Assembly: GCA_020247055.1 (NCBI GenBank)
Contig: JADCJL010000118.1
Location: 1 to 60,739 of the forward strand
Direction of reading: 5' to 3'
DNA length: 60,739 bases
From: Acidobacteriaceae bacterium
Lineage (GTDB): Bacteria > Acidobacteriota > Terriglobia > Bryobacterales > Bryobacteraceae
Within the stretch, counting starts at the first letter, position 1; each line of letters begins with the position of its first letter. Both the position numbers and the translations under genes were made by a program. The notes under the pieces are model-generated. The model saw only the letters and a list, made by a program, of their open reading frames with translations. It made no database searches and had not been told where the DNA came from. Positions 9,137 through 18,198 of this stretch are shown here, in pieces.

Positions 9137-11677
9137 TTGGCCGACGAACAGAATCCCAATCCGCCCGTCCCCGGCGCGAACAATACGGCTCTCATCCCCG
9201 TCAACATCGAAGACGAGATGCGCAAGTCGTATCTCGACTACGCCATGTCCGTCATCATCGGACGTGCGTTGCCCGATGTGCGCGACGGCCTGAAACCGGT
9301 GCATCGCCGCATCCTGTACGGCATGAGTGAACTCGGGCTCAGTTACAACCGGCCCACTCGCAAATCCGCCAAGATCGTCGGCGAAGTCATGGGTAAGTTC
9401 CACCCGCACGGCGACAGCGCCATTTACGACGCACTCGTCCGCATGGCCCAGCCCTTCTCGATGCGCTATCCCCTCGTCGATGGCCAGGGTAACTTCGGTT
9501 CGGTCGACGGCGATCCCCCCGCCGCCATGCGGTACACCGAAGCGCGGCTCACCAAAATCGCCGCCACCATGCTCGATGACATCGACAAGGAAACCGTCGA
9601 TTTCCGGGCCAACTACGACGATAGCGAACACGAACCGGAAGTTCTCCCCGCCCGCGTGCCGAACCTGCTCATCAATGGCAGCTCCGGCATCGCCGTCGGT
9701 ATGGCGACCAACATCCCGCCCCACAATATCCGCGAGATCATCGACGCCACCATTCTCCTCGTCAACAACCCAGCGGCCACGCTCGCCGAAGTCCTCGCCA
9801 TCGTCCCCGGGCCGGACTTTCCCACCGGCGGCTTTATCCTCGGCCGCTCCGGCATCCTCGACGCCTATAGCCGCGGCCGCGGCTCCATCAAGATGCGCGC
9901 CAAGGCCGAAATCGAAAAGTCAGGCAAAGATCGCGAAGCCATCGTCGTCACCGAACTGCCCTACCAGGTCAACAAAGCCCGCATGATCGAGGCCACCGCC
10001 GGCCTCGTCAACGAAAAGAAGATCGAAGGCATCTCCGAAATCCGCGACGAATCCGACCGCGACGGCATGCGCATCGTCTTTGAACTGAAGCGCGGCGAAC
10101 AGGCCGACATCGTGCTGAACAACCTGTACAAGCACACGCAGATGCAGATGAACTTCGGCGTCATCATGCTCTCGATCGTCAACGGCCAGCCCCGCGAACT
10201 TGGCATCGTCGACATGATCAAGCGGTTTATCGATCATCGCGTCGAAGTCGTCCGCCGGCGTACCAACTACCTGCTGCGCAAGGCCCGCGATCGCGAACAC
10301 ATTTTGCTCGGCTTCCGCCGCGCCCTGCAGAATCTCGATCAGGTCATCGCCATCATCCGCGCCTCGCGCACCCCGCGTGAAGCCCGCGACGGCCTGATGG
10401 CCTTCATCACCCCGGAAGAGGCCGCCGGCTACGCCGCCCTCGTCGACGCCACCGGCCCGCAGTTCACCGAACGCCAGGCCCAGGCCATCATCGAACTCCA
10501 ACTCCAGCGCCTCACCGGCATGGAGCAGGATAAGATCCTCAAGGAACTCGAAGAGATCCAGCGCATGATTGCCGAGTATCTCGAAATCCTCGGCTCGGAG
10601 AAGCGCCTGCGGGAAGTCATCACCGGCGAACTCGAAGAGATGCGCAAGGACTTCGGCGACGAACGCCGCACGCAGATCATCGAGGACACGGGCGAAATCC
10701 TGCTCGAAGACCTCATTCAGCAGGAAGACGTCGCCATCACGGTCACCCGCGGCGGCTACCTGAAGCGCACCGCCGTCGATACCTACCGCCGCCAGACCCG
10801 CGGCGGCAAGGGCCGCATCGGCATGACCACGCGGCAGGAGGATGTCGTCGAGCACCTCATCATCGCCTCGACGCATAACTACCTGCTCATCTTCACCACC
10901 AAGGGCCGCCTCTACTGGCTCAAGAACTACGTCATTCCGGACTCCGGCACCGCCTCGAAGGGCAAGCACATCTCCGGCCTGATTAATCTGCAGCCGGACG
11001 AAGGCGTCAAGGCGTTCCTGCCCGTGAAAGAGTTCACGGCGGGTAAGTACGTCATCATGGTCACCCGCAACGGGGTCATCAAGAAGTGCGAACTGACTGA
11101 GTTCGATAACCCCATGGCCCGCGGCATCATCGCCATCGCCCTGGACGAAGGCGATGAACTGATCCAGGCCATGATCTCGGACGGCAACAGCTACGTCTTC
11201 TGCGGCACCCGCCAGGGCATGGCCATCCGCTTCGCCGAGAACGAAGTGCGGCCCATGGGCCGGCCCGCCCGCGGCGTCAAAGCCATGGCGCTTGAAGTCG
11301 GTGACTACATCGTTGGCGCCGAGGTCACCGAGGCCGAAGGGCTGATGCTCGCCATCTCGGAAAACGGCTATGGCAAGCGCACCCCCATCGAAGACTACCG
11401 GCTCACCCACCGTGGCGGCTTCGGCGTCATCAACATGAAGACCACCAACAAAGTCGGTCATGTGATGGCGCTGATGAAGGTGACCGACAACACCGACCTC
11501 ATGATCATCACCGCCGAAGGCAAGATTATCCGCATCGAGTCCGGCGAAATCCGGCAGGCTGGCCGGTCGACCCAGGGCGTTCGCCTCGTCAAGATGGAAG
11601 AAGGCGACCGGGTCGCCGCCGCCTGCAAGGTGCCCGACTCCGGCCCCGAGCCGGATGCCGAATCCGAAGTCCAGTAA
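9137..11677 (+). CDS. gyrA: DNA gyrase subunit A
   Basis: The breakage-reunion subunit of the type II topoisomerase that introduces negative supercoils. The 846 residues contain [20 protein letters not shown] (32-51), the catalytic tyrosine Y133 in [11 protein letters not shown], and six C-terminal beta-pinwheel blades with the GyrA box region [10 protein letters not shown]. The quinolone-determining positions are the sensitive type (S94 and D98 in GDSAIYD). The start is TTG 9137, supported by TAAGGAGCT at 9124-9132 and by homology starting at MADEQN; no ATG fits better. gyrB is not in the window. larE follows 10 bases later. Confidence 0.97.
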   Translation: MADEQNPNPPVPGANNTALIPVNIEDEMRKSYLDYAMSVIIGRALPDVRDGLKPVHRRILYGMSELGLSYNRPTRKSAKIVGEVMGKFHPHGDSAIYDALVRMAQPFSMRYPLVDGQGNFGSVDGDPPAAMRYTEARLTKIAATMLDDIDKETVDFRANYDDSEHEPEVLPARVPNLLINGSSGIAVGMATNIPPHNIREIIDATILLVNNPAATLAEVLAIVPGPDFPTGGFILGRSGILDAYSRGRGSIKMRAKAEIEKSGKDREAIVVTELPYQVNKARMIEATAGLVNEKKIEGISEIRDESDRDGMRIVFELKRGEQADIVLNNLYKHTQMQMNFGVIMLSIVNGQPRELGIVDMIKRFIDHRVEVVRRRTNYLLRKARDREHILLGFRRALQNLDQVIAIIRASRTPREARDGLMAFITPEEAAGYAALVDATGPQFTERQAQAIIELQLQRLTGMEQDKILKELEEIQRMIAEYLEILGSEKRLREVITGELEEMRKDFGDERRTQIIEDTGEILLEDLIQQEDVAITVTRGGYLKRTAVDTYRRQTRGGKGRIGMTTRQEDVVEHLIIASTHNYLLIFTTKGRLYWLKNYVIPDSGTASKGKHISGLINLQPDEGVKAFLPVKEFTAGKYVIMVTRNGVIKKCELTEFDNPMARGIIAIALDEGDELIQAMISDGNSYVFCGTRQGMAIRFAENEVRPMGRPARGVKAMALEVGDYIVGAEVTEAEGLMLAISENGYGKRTPIEDYRLTHRGGFGVINMKTTNKVGHVMALMKVTDNTDLMIITAEGKIIRIESGEIRQAGRSTQGVRLVKMEEGDRVAAACKVPDSGPEPDAESEVQ

Positions 11678-11686
11678 GATAAGCTC

Positions 11687-12565
11687 ATGGCCTCTCTGGT
11701 TCAACTCGGTTCTCCGTCCATCGATACCGCGGCGTTGGCAGCCAAAGAGCAGATGCTCCTGGCCAACCTCCGCGGTCTCGGGCGGGTGATCATCGCCTAC
11801 TCCGGCGGCACCGACTCGGCCTATCTGGCCTGGGCCGCCGTGCAAGCGCTCGGGGAAAACGCCGTCGCCATCACGGCCGACTCGGCTTCCATCCCCGCCT
11901 CCCACAAACGCGACGCCGAAGCCTTCGCCCGCCAGTACGGCATCCGTCACGAGTACATCGAAACTTTCGAATTCGACAACCCGGACTACGTCCGCAACGA
12001 TAAGAACCGCTGCTTCCACTGCAAGGACGAACTGTTCACCCGCCTCGACGCCGTCTGCCTCGAACGCGGCATCGAAAACGTCGTCTACGGCGTCAACGTC
12101 GACGACCTCGGCGACTGGCGTCCCGGTCAGGGTGCCGCCAAGGCCCACAACGTCAAAGCCCCGCTCGTCGAAGCCGGCCTCACCAAGGCCGAGATTCGCG
12201 AACTCTCCCGCCGCGCCGGCCTGCCCACCTGGGACCGTCCGGCCAGCGCCTGCCTCAGCTCCCGCATCCCCTACGGCACGGCCGTCACCAAGGAAGTTAT
12301 CAAAACGGTCGAAGACGGCGAAGAGGCCATCAAAGCCCTCGGCTTCCGTCAGTACCGCGTCCGCTTCCACGGCGACCTGGTCCGCCTCGAATTCGCCACC
12401 GACGAACTCCCGCGCGCCTTCACCCCGGAGATGGCCCTTCGCTTCAAGGACATCTTCAAGCCGCTCGGGTTCCACTACGTCACCATCGATTGCGAAGGCT
12501 ACCGCCAAGGCGCCATGAACGAAGCGATAGGATTATCCCATGCTTCGTCGCACGCTACTGCTTAG
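11687..12565 (+). CDS. larE: ATP-dependent sacrificial sulfur transferase LarE
   Basis: A 292-residue PP-loop protein of the LarE family, which gives up a cysteine sulfur to build the nickel-pincer cofactor of lactate racemase-type enzymes. The PP-loop SGGTDS is at 39-44, the NRCFHCKDELF region at 107-117, and the sacrificial cysteine is C189 in ASACLSSRIPYG. Length is normal. larB and larC are not next to it, so it may serve a different nickel-pincer enzyme or cofactor genes elsewhere. It is 10 bases after gyrA and its end overlaps the next gene by 26 bases. Confidence 0.9.
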   Translation: MASLVQLGSPSIDTAALAAKEQMLLANLRGLGRVIIAYSGGTDSAYLAWAAVQALGENAVAITADSASIPASHKRDAEAFARQYGIRHEYIETFEFDNPDYVRNDKNRCFHCKDELFTRLDAVCLERGIENVVYGVNVDDLGDWRPGQGAAKAHNVKAPLVEAGLTKAEIRELSRRAGLPTWDRPASACLSSRIPYGTAVTKEVIKTVEDGEEAIKALGFRQYRVRFHGDLVRLEFATDELPRAFTPEMALRFKDIFKPLGFHYVTIDCEGYRQGAMNEAIGLSHASSHATA

Positions 12566-13640
12566 CCCCCTCGCTCTCGCCGCTCAACAGGCCAAACAAC
12601 TTCGCATCACGGGCCTCAAAACCGAACTCAAGATCAACCCGCCCCGCGAACCGAACTACGACGCCATCCACAAGCTCGGCGTCGACGCGGGTACCGTAAC
12701 GCTGCGCCTTGAAACCAACGCCGGCATCACCGGCTTCGCCACCTCCAACTTCGGCATGATCAAGGGCGGGCCGCAGGTGGTCCAAACCATCCTCGAACAG
12801 GAGCTGCGCCCGCTGCTCGTCGGCGAAGACCCGGCCTTCCCCAAACGCATCCGCGCCAAGCTCTGGCGCGAACTCGAGTATCACGGCGTGGGCGGCGTCG
12901 TCCATTTCGCCATCTCCGCCGCCGACATCGCCATCTGGGACATCCTCGGCAAACACGCCGGCCTGCCCGTCTGGAAGATGCTCGGCGCCTACCGCGACCG
13001 CATGCCCTGTTACTCGATGTGTGGCTGGTATTACGATAACGACGATAACCTGGCCAAGTACAAGCGGTCGATTGAACAGGCCCTCGGCCACGGCTACAAG
13101 GCCATCAAGATCAAGACCGGCCGCTACAGCATGGCCGACGACGAACGCCGCCTGCGCATCGCCCTCGACCTCTGCCCCCGCGTCATGCTCGACGCCAACC
13201 AGGTCTTCAACCGCAACGAAGCCCTGCGCCGCGGCCGTCTCTATCAGCAAATGGGCGCCTTCTGGTACGAAGAGCCTCTCCCGCCGCACGACATGGAAGG
13301 CTATGCGGAACTGGCCCGCGAACTCGATATCCGCCTCGCCACCGGCGAAAATCTCTACACCAAGTACGCCTTTGCCGACCTGATCGCCCGCAAGGGCGCC
13401 GACGTCGTCCAGCCTGACAACCGCCGCGCCGGCGGCGTCACCGAATGGCTCGAAATCGCCGCCCTCGCCGATGCCGCCGGCCTCGAACTCGCCAGCCACG
13501 GCGGCGGCTCAGCCAACATGAACATGCTCCTCACCATGCCCAACGCCATCTACATGGAGACCGGCGGCCCGCAGAAGAACATGGTCAACGGCGAAATTCT
13601 CGCCCCGCAGGCGCCCGGCATGAGCACCGAATCCGCATGA
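12540..13640 (+). CDS. Mandelate racemase / muconate lactonizing enzyme family protein with signal peptide
   Basis: A 366-residue enolase-superfamily enzyme of the mandelate-racemase type. Catalytic and metal residues are all present: K190-x-K192 (KIKTGR), metal ligands D218 (MLDAN), E244 (WYEEP) and E270 (TGEN), and the D293/H320 pair (QPDN, ASHGG). It would act on a sugar acid or similar carboxylate, as racemase or dehydratase. Unusually for this family, the N-terminus (MLRRTLLLSPLALAAQQ) looks like an export signal. Its start lies inside the larE end; its TGA overlaps the next ATG. The substrate is unknown. Confidence 0.88.
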   Translation: MLRRTLLLSPLALAAQQAKQLRITGLKTELKINPPREPNYDAIHKLGVDAGTVTLRLETNAGITGFATSNFGMIKGGPQVVQTILEQELRPLLVGEDPAFPKRIRAKLWRELEYHGVGGVVHFAISAADIAIWDILGKHAGLPVWKMLGAYRDRMPCYSMCGWYYDNDDNLAKYKRSIEQALGHGYKAIKIKTGRYSMADDERRLRIALDLCPRVMLDANQVFNRNEALRRGRLYQQMGAFWYEEPLPPHDMEGYAELARELDIRLATGENLYTKYAFADLIARKGADVVQPDNRRAGGVTEWLEIAALADAAGLELASHGGGSANMNMLLTMPNAIYMETGGPQKNMVNGEILAPQAPGMSTESA

Positions 13641-15073
13641 ACCGCCGTCAACTCCTCCTGCTGGCTCTGCCGGCTAAAACCACCGGCCTCTCTCTCAACG
13701 AAGACAACAGCCACTACTTTTATTCGCGCGCCGGCCAGTCGCTCGACCGCGAGAAGGTCGCCAGCTGGGTCGACCAGTACGCCGGCACGCAGGTCCGCGA
13801 GTTACTCCTCTCGGCGAACTCCCAGCGCACCAGCTTTGCGAGTAAGGTCTGGGACCCCATCTGGAAGGGCTACGACCCCGCCGGTCCCGACGACCAGCCA
13901 CTGTTTCGTTCCACCGCCCCTGCCAGCCGCGCGAGCGTGCGCCGCTGGGTCCACACCGCCTGGGACCTCGCTCAGCGCAACCTCGACCCCTACGCGATCT
14001 GGATCGAACGCGCCCGGCAAAAAGGCTTGGCGCCCTGGATCTCGATGCGCATGAACGATCTGCATAATGTGGACGACCCCGACAGCTTCATGCACTCGAC
14101 CTTCTGGCGCGAGCACCCCGAATACCGCCGCGTCCCCTGGCGCGCCGTCGACTGGCGCGACCGGGCCTTCGATTTCTCCCACCAGGCCGTCCGCGACTAC
14201 CACTTCGCCCTGCTCGAAGAGTACTGCGCCCGCTACGATTTCGCCGGCCTCGAACTCGATTGGATGCGCTTCGGCTTTCACTTCCGCCCCGGCCACGAAG
14301 CGGCCGGCGCCGAGATTCTCACCGATTTCGTCCGCCGCGCCCGCCGTCTGCTCAACACCTGGGAGAAAAAGCGCGGCCACAAAATCGCCCTCGGCGCCCG
14401 CGTCCCCTCCCGGCCGGAAACGGCCGTCAAACTCGGCATGGACGGCGCCCGCTGGGCCCGCGAGGGCCTCGTGCAGATGCTGGTCGTGACGCCCTTCTGG
14501 GCCAGCATTGAGACGGACATGCCGATCGAACTCTGGCGCCGTCTCGCCGGCGACCAGGTGACGCTCGCCGCTGGTCTCGAACTGCTGCTGCGGCCCTATC
14601 ACGCCTACCGCCCGCTGCAGTTCAACAACCTCGAAATGGTGCGCGGCGCCGCCGCCTCGCTGCTCTCCCGCGGAGCCGACCGGGTCTACTTATTCAACTA
14701 CATGGATTCGGAGACCTCGATGCCGGACCATGAAAACTACCCGAAGTTACTCCGCGAGTGCGGCAGCCTCACGACGCTTGCCCACAAACCGCGCCGGCAC
14801 ATTGTCACTTACTCGGACACTTACGCCCCCGGCGAAGCACAGGGCGCCCAGTTGCCCAAGTCGCTCCGCCCCGGCGACTGGGCCAGTTTCCGCGTGCACG
14901 TGGGCCCTGGCCTCGCAACCGCCAAGCCGGTTTTCCAACTGGAAGGCGAACTGGCCGAAATCCGCTTCAACGGCGAGCGCGAACTGCGTCCCGGCGTCAG
15001 CGGCTACGTGGTCATCGATGTCCAGGCTCGCGTGGAAACCACGGTCCACTGGGTGGAGATTCAGGGCGCCTAG
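13637..15073 (+). CDS. Exported glycoside-hydrolase-like protein
   Basis: A 478-residue protein starting MNRRQLLLLALPA, a probable export signal, coupled to the preceding enzyme by ATGA (13637-13640). The middle is a TIM-barrel-like region with GLAPWISMRMNDLHN (about 136-150) and the strand FAGLELDWMRFGFHF (about 204-218), a pattern seen in uncharacterised GHL10-like glycosidase relatives; the acidic ELD could be catalytic. The C-terminal 100 residues form a beta-rich domain. Together with the secreted enolase-superfamily enzyme it suggests processing of an extracellular sugar polymer or its acidic products. No exact family is claimed. Confidence 0.7.
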   Translation: MNRRQLLLLALPAKTTGLSLNEDNSHYFYSRAGQSLDREKVASWVDQYAGTQVRELLLSANSQRTSFASKVWDPIWKGYDPAGPDDQPLFRSTAPASRASVRRWVHTAWDLAQRNLDPYAIWIERARQKGLAPWISMRMNDLHNVDDPDSFMHSTFWREHPEYRRVPWRAVDWRDRAFDFSHQAVRDYHFALLEEYCARYDFAGLELDWMRFGFHFRPGHEAAGAEILTDFVRRARRLLNTWEKKRGHKIALGARVPSRPETAVKLGMDGARWAREGLVQMLVVTPFWASIETDMPIELWRRLAGDQVTLAAGLELLLRPYHAYRPLQFNNLEMVRGAAASLLSRGADRVYLFNYMDSETSMPDHENYPKLLRECGSLTTLAHKPRRHIVTYSDTYAPGEAQGAQLPKSLRPGDWASFRVHVGPGLATAKPVFQLEGELAEIRFNGERELRPGVSGYVVIDVQARVETTVHWVEIQGA

Positions 15074-15613
15074 CGGCTACTCCGGTAGGCGGTTCTGGCG
15101 GCACACTGACCCGATGAGGGCTCTTATCGACAGCGGTGCGTTCGAACCGTTCTTTGTGATTCCGGTTCGCCTCACCCCGATGGCGCCATGGCTTCCCGCC
15201 CGTACCAGTTGGCTGGGCCGATGAGTTTCTTATCGCCTGCCGGACCACGGTGGGCGAACTGCTACTCCTCGCCGTGCCGCGTGGTGGCCGGGATCTTTCC
15301 GGCGAACGCATCAAGCGCACAGACCAACCCGAGGACTCTTTGGAGCCGCATCTGGGGCACGACACGCTGCGATGGCTACCTTCCTCGCGGACGTCCTGGG
15401 AAATTGCCGGTCACGGCCTGATGCAGGCGTTTTCTCCGCCGAGGGGGGCGCGGGGTGCGTGCCATCCGCCGTCGGACACCGCGAACAGGCAAAGCCCGGA
15501 ACAGTCGATCCGGGTCTTCGGCGTCCGGAAAAGGGCGCTTCGCACCGTAGCCTTCGTACCCTCTTGCCCAATGCTCAGAAAAATACGTTTTCTGCTGGAG
15601 TTTCTCCATAAAT
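15074..15613. other. 540 bases with no convincing gene, possibly decayed sequence
   Basis: No frame here shows a protein I recognise. Short stretches on the plus strand read like broken coding sequence (for example SGAFEPFFVIPVRL in one frame and GELLLLAVPRGGRDL in another, shifted near 15210-15250), which would fit a decayed gene at the edge of the acquired segment. No tRNA or clear terminator was seen. The left end of the insertion-sequence remnant should lie in the last part of this stretch but no terminal repeat could be identified. Confidence 0.4.
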
Positions 15614-16690
15614 TCAAGCGGCGGCAGCGCGAGTCAATGCTGGCGCGGAGATTTCGAAACCGCATGGTTCTAGCAATTGGGTTTGTTCGGCCACTTCAAT
15701 TCGGAGCAGAGCAATGAGATCGAGACAGGGCAGGCGTCGCGCGTGGCGTCTCCACTTGGGGAGTTTGGCGTAGACTTGTCCACGGCCGGCGCCGAATGCG
15801 CGATTGGCAGCGAGCAGCAGCGCGCCGTAAGCCGCAAAGGCGAGGACCGGCTGTTTGGGCACCGAAGTAACGTTTCCAAGCTGCGCTTGGCCGACGCCGA
15901 GAGTGCCGTTTTCTTCGCGGTGATTGACCTCGATCTGCCACCGGTCGAAGTAGATTTGCAAGGACTGCTTGGCGCAACTGCCGAGGTTGGTAGCGAGCAA
16001 GTACGCCTGCCGGGGATAGTACAGCTTCTTGCTTTTGCTTTTGCGATACGGAGTCGGGGCGATAACGATGAGGCGAAGCGGGCGCTGTTTGGCTCCGCCT
16101 TGCCAGTACACGCCGACCAGTTCCTTGCAGCGGACTTTGCGTCGTTTACCGGCATAGGAGATCTTGGTTGTTTTCCACTCGCGGGCCTGGTCGAGCCGCA
16201 CGTGGTCGGGAGTGAACTTCTCGGTGTCATAAAACCGGCGCGATCCGGCCGGAGCGCGAAAGCACAGCTTGGCGTCTTGGCGGGCGCGAACCAAGAGCAC
16301 GGACCTTTCCGGAATCTCGGCAATGCAGGTGCGGTTGCAAAAGCTGCCATCGCCGGTCAACGCGAGGATCTTTCTAGAGCCGCCGGCCTGATCCAATTCC
16401 GTTCGCAGTTGCCTGCCCATCTCGACGAAGCGGCGGGACAGGTTCTGTTTCTTCACCGCTTCCTTATCCTGTTTGATCTCCTCATCGCCCGCTTTCCGGC
16501 CGGGGCGTTTGACGCGCGAGACTTCCTCGCAACGAATCGGCAAGGCGTGTGCGCCGACCGGTTCGTTGCGGTGTAACGGCACCAACAGCGAAGCCTGCAG
16601 AAAGCGCCGACCCAGCACAAGATTGACGTGGAACGGTTGCGACATCGGATCGCGTTGATAGAAGGCCTGCTGGATCGCGCTCCTTAAAAG
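15614..16690 (-). pseudogene. IS4-superfamily DDE transposase, N-terminally truncated
   Basis: From ATG 16643-16645 the frame gives 343 residues (RDPMSQPFHVNLVLG then GRRFLQASLLVPL), and homologous sequence extends upstream in frame (AIQQAFYQRDP) to about 16690, with no start. The typical N-terminal third of this family, including the first catalytic aspartate region, is missing. The second catalytic region is seen at LTGDGSFCNRT and the C-terminal signature at YFDRWQIEVNHREEN, where the usual final lysine of the YREK motif is asparagine. The protein is therefore very unlikely to be active. The break coincides with the start of the outer-membrane gene fragment on the other strand. Confidence 0.85.
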
Positions 16691-16706
16691 GCTGTGGTTC
16701 CTTAAA
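16681..16706. repeat. Direct repeat TCCTTAAA at the junction of IS remnant and gene fragment
   Basis: TCCTTAAA occurs at 16681-16688 and again at 16699-16706, 10 bases apart, exactly where the transposase remnant ends and the outer-membrane gene fragment begins. It may mark the recombination point that joined them. It is too short to decide between a target duplication and a chance repeat. Confidence 0.5.
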
Positions 16707-17138
16707 GACTTCCTGGGTTCGGGGGCCTACGGGGCGCGGCCCTTCTTTGCTCTTTCGTTTCGGACGGGGAACTTCTCTCCGCATCGGAACGGCGCCTACC
16801 AATGGAATGGCAAGAGTATTCTGGCGGGGAACATTCAGACCGGCGTCACCGGAGATCTCCCGGAGCAGATCCAACATGTCGCCGGCTTCGACTACGGCGT
16901 GACGAAGAAGTTTACCCTCGCTGTGGACTACCTCGGGCAGCGGCAGCTCAATGCCAAGCGGGTGAGCCAAACCACGTTCCGGGCTGCGAACGGCGCGGTT
17001 TTCCCGCAGGTCGCCATCACGGACGCTTCGTTCCAACAAAGCAGCCTGGCGACGGGATTCAAACTGCTTTTTGCGCAAGATCATCATGGCTTGCGCAATC
17101 TGATCATTCCTCTGATCGGCCTGTCCTACACCTTCTGA
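16695..17138 (+). pseudogene. C-terminal fragment of an outer-membrane beta-barrel-type protein
   Basis: One frame is open from the junction to TGA 17136-17138 and reads as alternating hydrophobic/polar beta strands: GARPFFALSFRTGNFSPH, YQWNGKSILAGNIQTG, KKFTLAVDYLGQRQLN, SSLATGFKLLFAQ, ending IPLIGLSYTF. A final phenylalanine after a last amphipathic strand is the usual end of an outer-membrane barrel. About 145 residues remain; the rest of the gene was not found on the other side of the transposase remnant. There is no start codon with a ribosome site. The exact family is not recognised. Confidence 0.7.
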
Positions 17139-17174
17139 TTGCAGGCCGGGGAACCTGATTGCAGGCCGGGGAAC
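17135..17174. repeat. Perfect 20-bp tandem duplication
   Basis: The unit CTGATTGCAGGCCGGGGAAC occurs at 17135-17154 and again at 17155-17174 with no difference. The first copy contains the stop codon of the outer-membrane gene fragment. It looks like a recent local duplication at the left edge of the four-gene operon. Confidence 0.9.
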
Positions 17175-17241
17175 CCGGTGCGGGCGCCGCCGGGGTAGCG
17201 CGGTGATACACTGCGAAAACCGGAAACTGGCAGGAGGCCGC

Positions 17242-18198
17242 TTGCAGAGAGAGTGGAAGGATCGGGAAGTCATCACCGTCAATGGCGTAATAGGCCCGGA
17301 GGAGATGGGCGTCACGCAGACGCACGAGCATCTCTTTCTCGACGCGATGGACCACTACCCGGGATACGGTTACCAGTTGGTCATCGACGACGAAGAGGTG
17401 ATGGCCAGGGAGATTGAAGAGTTTACGCGGCGCGGCGGGCGAACCATCTGCGATGTGACGCTCGACGAGATCGGGCGCGACCCGGTGCGTCTGGCACGGT
17501 TTTCGCAGCGCGCGGGAATCCACGTGCTGATGGGCTGCGGCTGGTACCGCGAGTTCGGCTACCCGGCCGTGGTGAAAGAAAAGACCAGCCGTGAGTTGGC
17601 CGACATTCTCGTCAAGGAGATCGAGGTCGGCGTCGGCGACACGGGGATTCGCGCGGGATTCATTGGCGAGATCGGCACGGGGCGGCATTCGATTCTGCCC
17701 GGCGAGGAACGGGTGTTCCGCGCGGCGGCGCTGGCCCAGGTGCGGACCGGCGTGGCGATCACCACGCACACTACGCGCTGGGGCACGCTGGCGATGGAGC
17801 AGATTGCGCTGCTCGAAGAGTACGGCGCCGATTTGAGCCGCGTGATTATCGGACATCTCGGCGACCGCGTGGGCGTGCATCATCTCCTGCCGATTGCCGA
17901 AAAAGGCGTCTACGTCGAGGTGGATAACATCGGCTATCTCGACTACCAGCCCGAGTGGGTGCGCGCTGACAACGTGGCCAATCTGGTGCACGCCGGATTC
18001 ACCAAACAGCTGCTACTCTCCGAAGATATCTGCATGCTGAACCACCTGAAGTACACGGGCGGGAAAGGCTATGGCTACATCCTGGAGGTCTTCGTGCCGA
18101 TGCTGCGCGAGCGCGGCGTGACGGATGAACAGATCTATCAGATGATGGTGACGAACCCGGCGAACGTGTTCTCGCGGAGACGCCGTGGGGCGGCGTGA
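17242..18198 (+). CDS. Phosphotriesterase-family metal-dependent hydrolase
   Basis: A 318-residue amidohydrolase-superfamily barrel of the phosphotriesterase-homology type. The binuclear metal ligands are all visible: H28 and H30 (QTHEHL), the bridging residue E143 (IGEIG, where classical phosphotriesterase has a carboxylated lysine and E. coli Php has glutamate), H176, H205 (IGHLGDR) and D262 (LLSEDICM). The start is taken as TTG 17242 because AGGAGG lies at 17232-17237; an in-frame ATG at 17203 has no such site. Physiological members open lactones or cleave esters rather than organophosphates. First gene of a four-gene overlapping operon with G-ending codons. Confidence 0.87.
   Translation: MQREWKDREVITVNGVIGPEEMGVTQTHEHLFLDAMDHYPGYGYQLVIDDEEVMAREIEEFTRRGGRTICDVTLDEIGRDPVRLARFSQRAGIHVLMGCGWYREFGYPAVVKEKTSRELADILVKEIEVGVGDTGIRAGFIGEIGTGRHSILPGEERVFRAAALAQVRTGVAITTHTTRWGTLAMEQIALLEEYGADLSRVIIGHLGDRVGVHHLLPIAEKGVYVEVDNIGYLDYQPEWVRADNVANLVHAGFTKQLLLSEDICMLNHLKYTGGKGYGYILEVFVPMLRERGVTDEQIYQMMVTNPANVFSRRRRGAA

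Noticed and set aside
9920-12508. 862-residue minus-strand reading frame opposite gyrA and larE
   Set aside because: Shadow of two well-supported genes; low-complexity composition and no recognisable motif.
15250-15717. 155-residue plus-strand reading frame across the left end of the IS remnant
   Set aside because: It runs antisense into the transposase and shows no conserved domain; at most it contains remains of a decayed gene.
15614-16690. Intact insertion sequence
   Set aside because: No start, missing N-terminal catalytic region, altered YREK lysine, and no terminal inverted repeats found.
17203-17241. ATG 17203 as start of the phosphotriesterase-like protein
   Set aside because: It adds 13 residues without homology and has no ribosome site; TTG 17242 has AGGAGG upstream.
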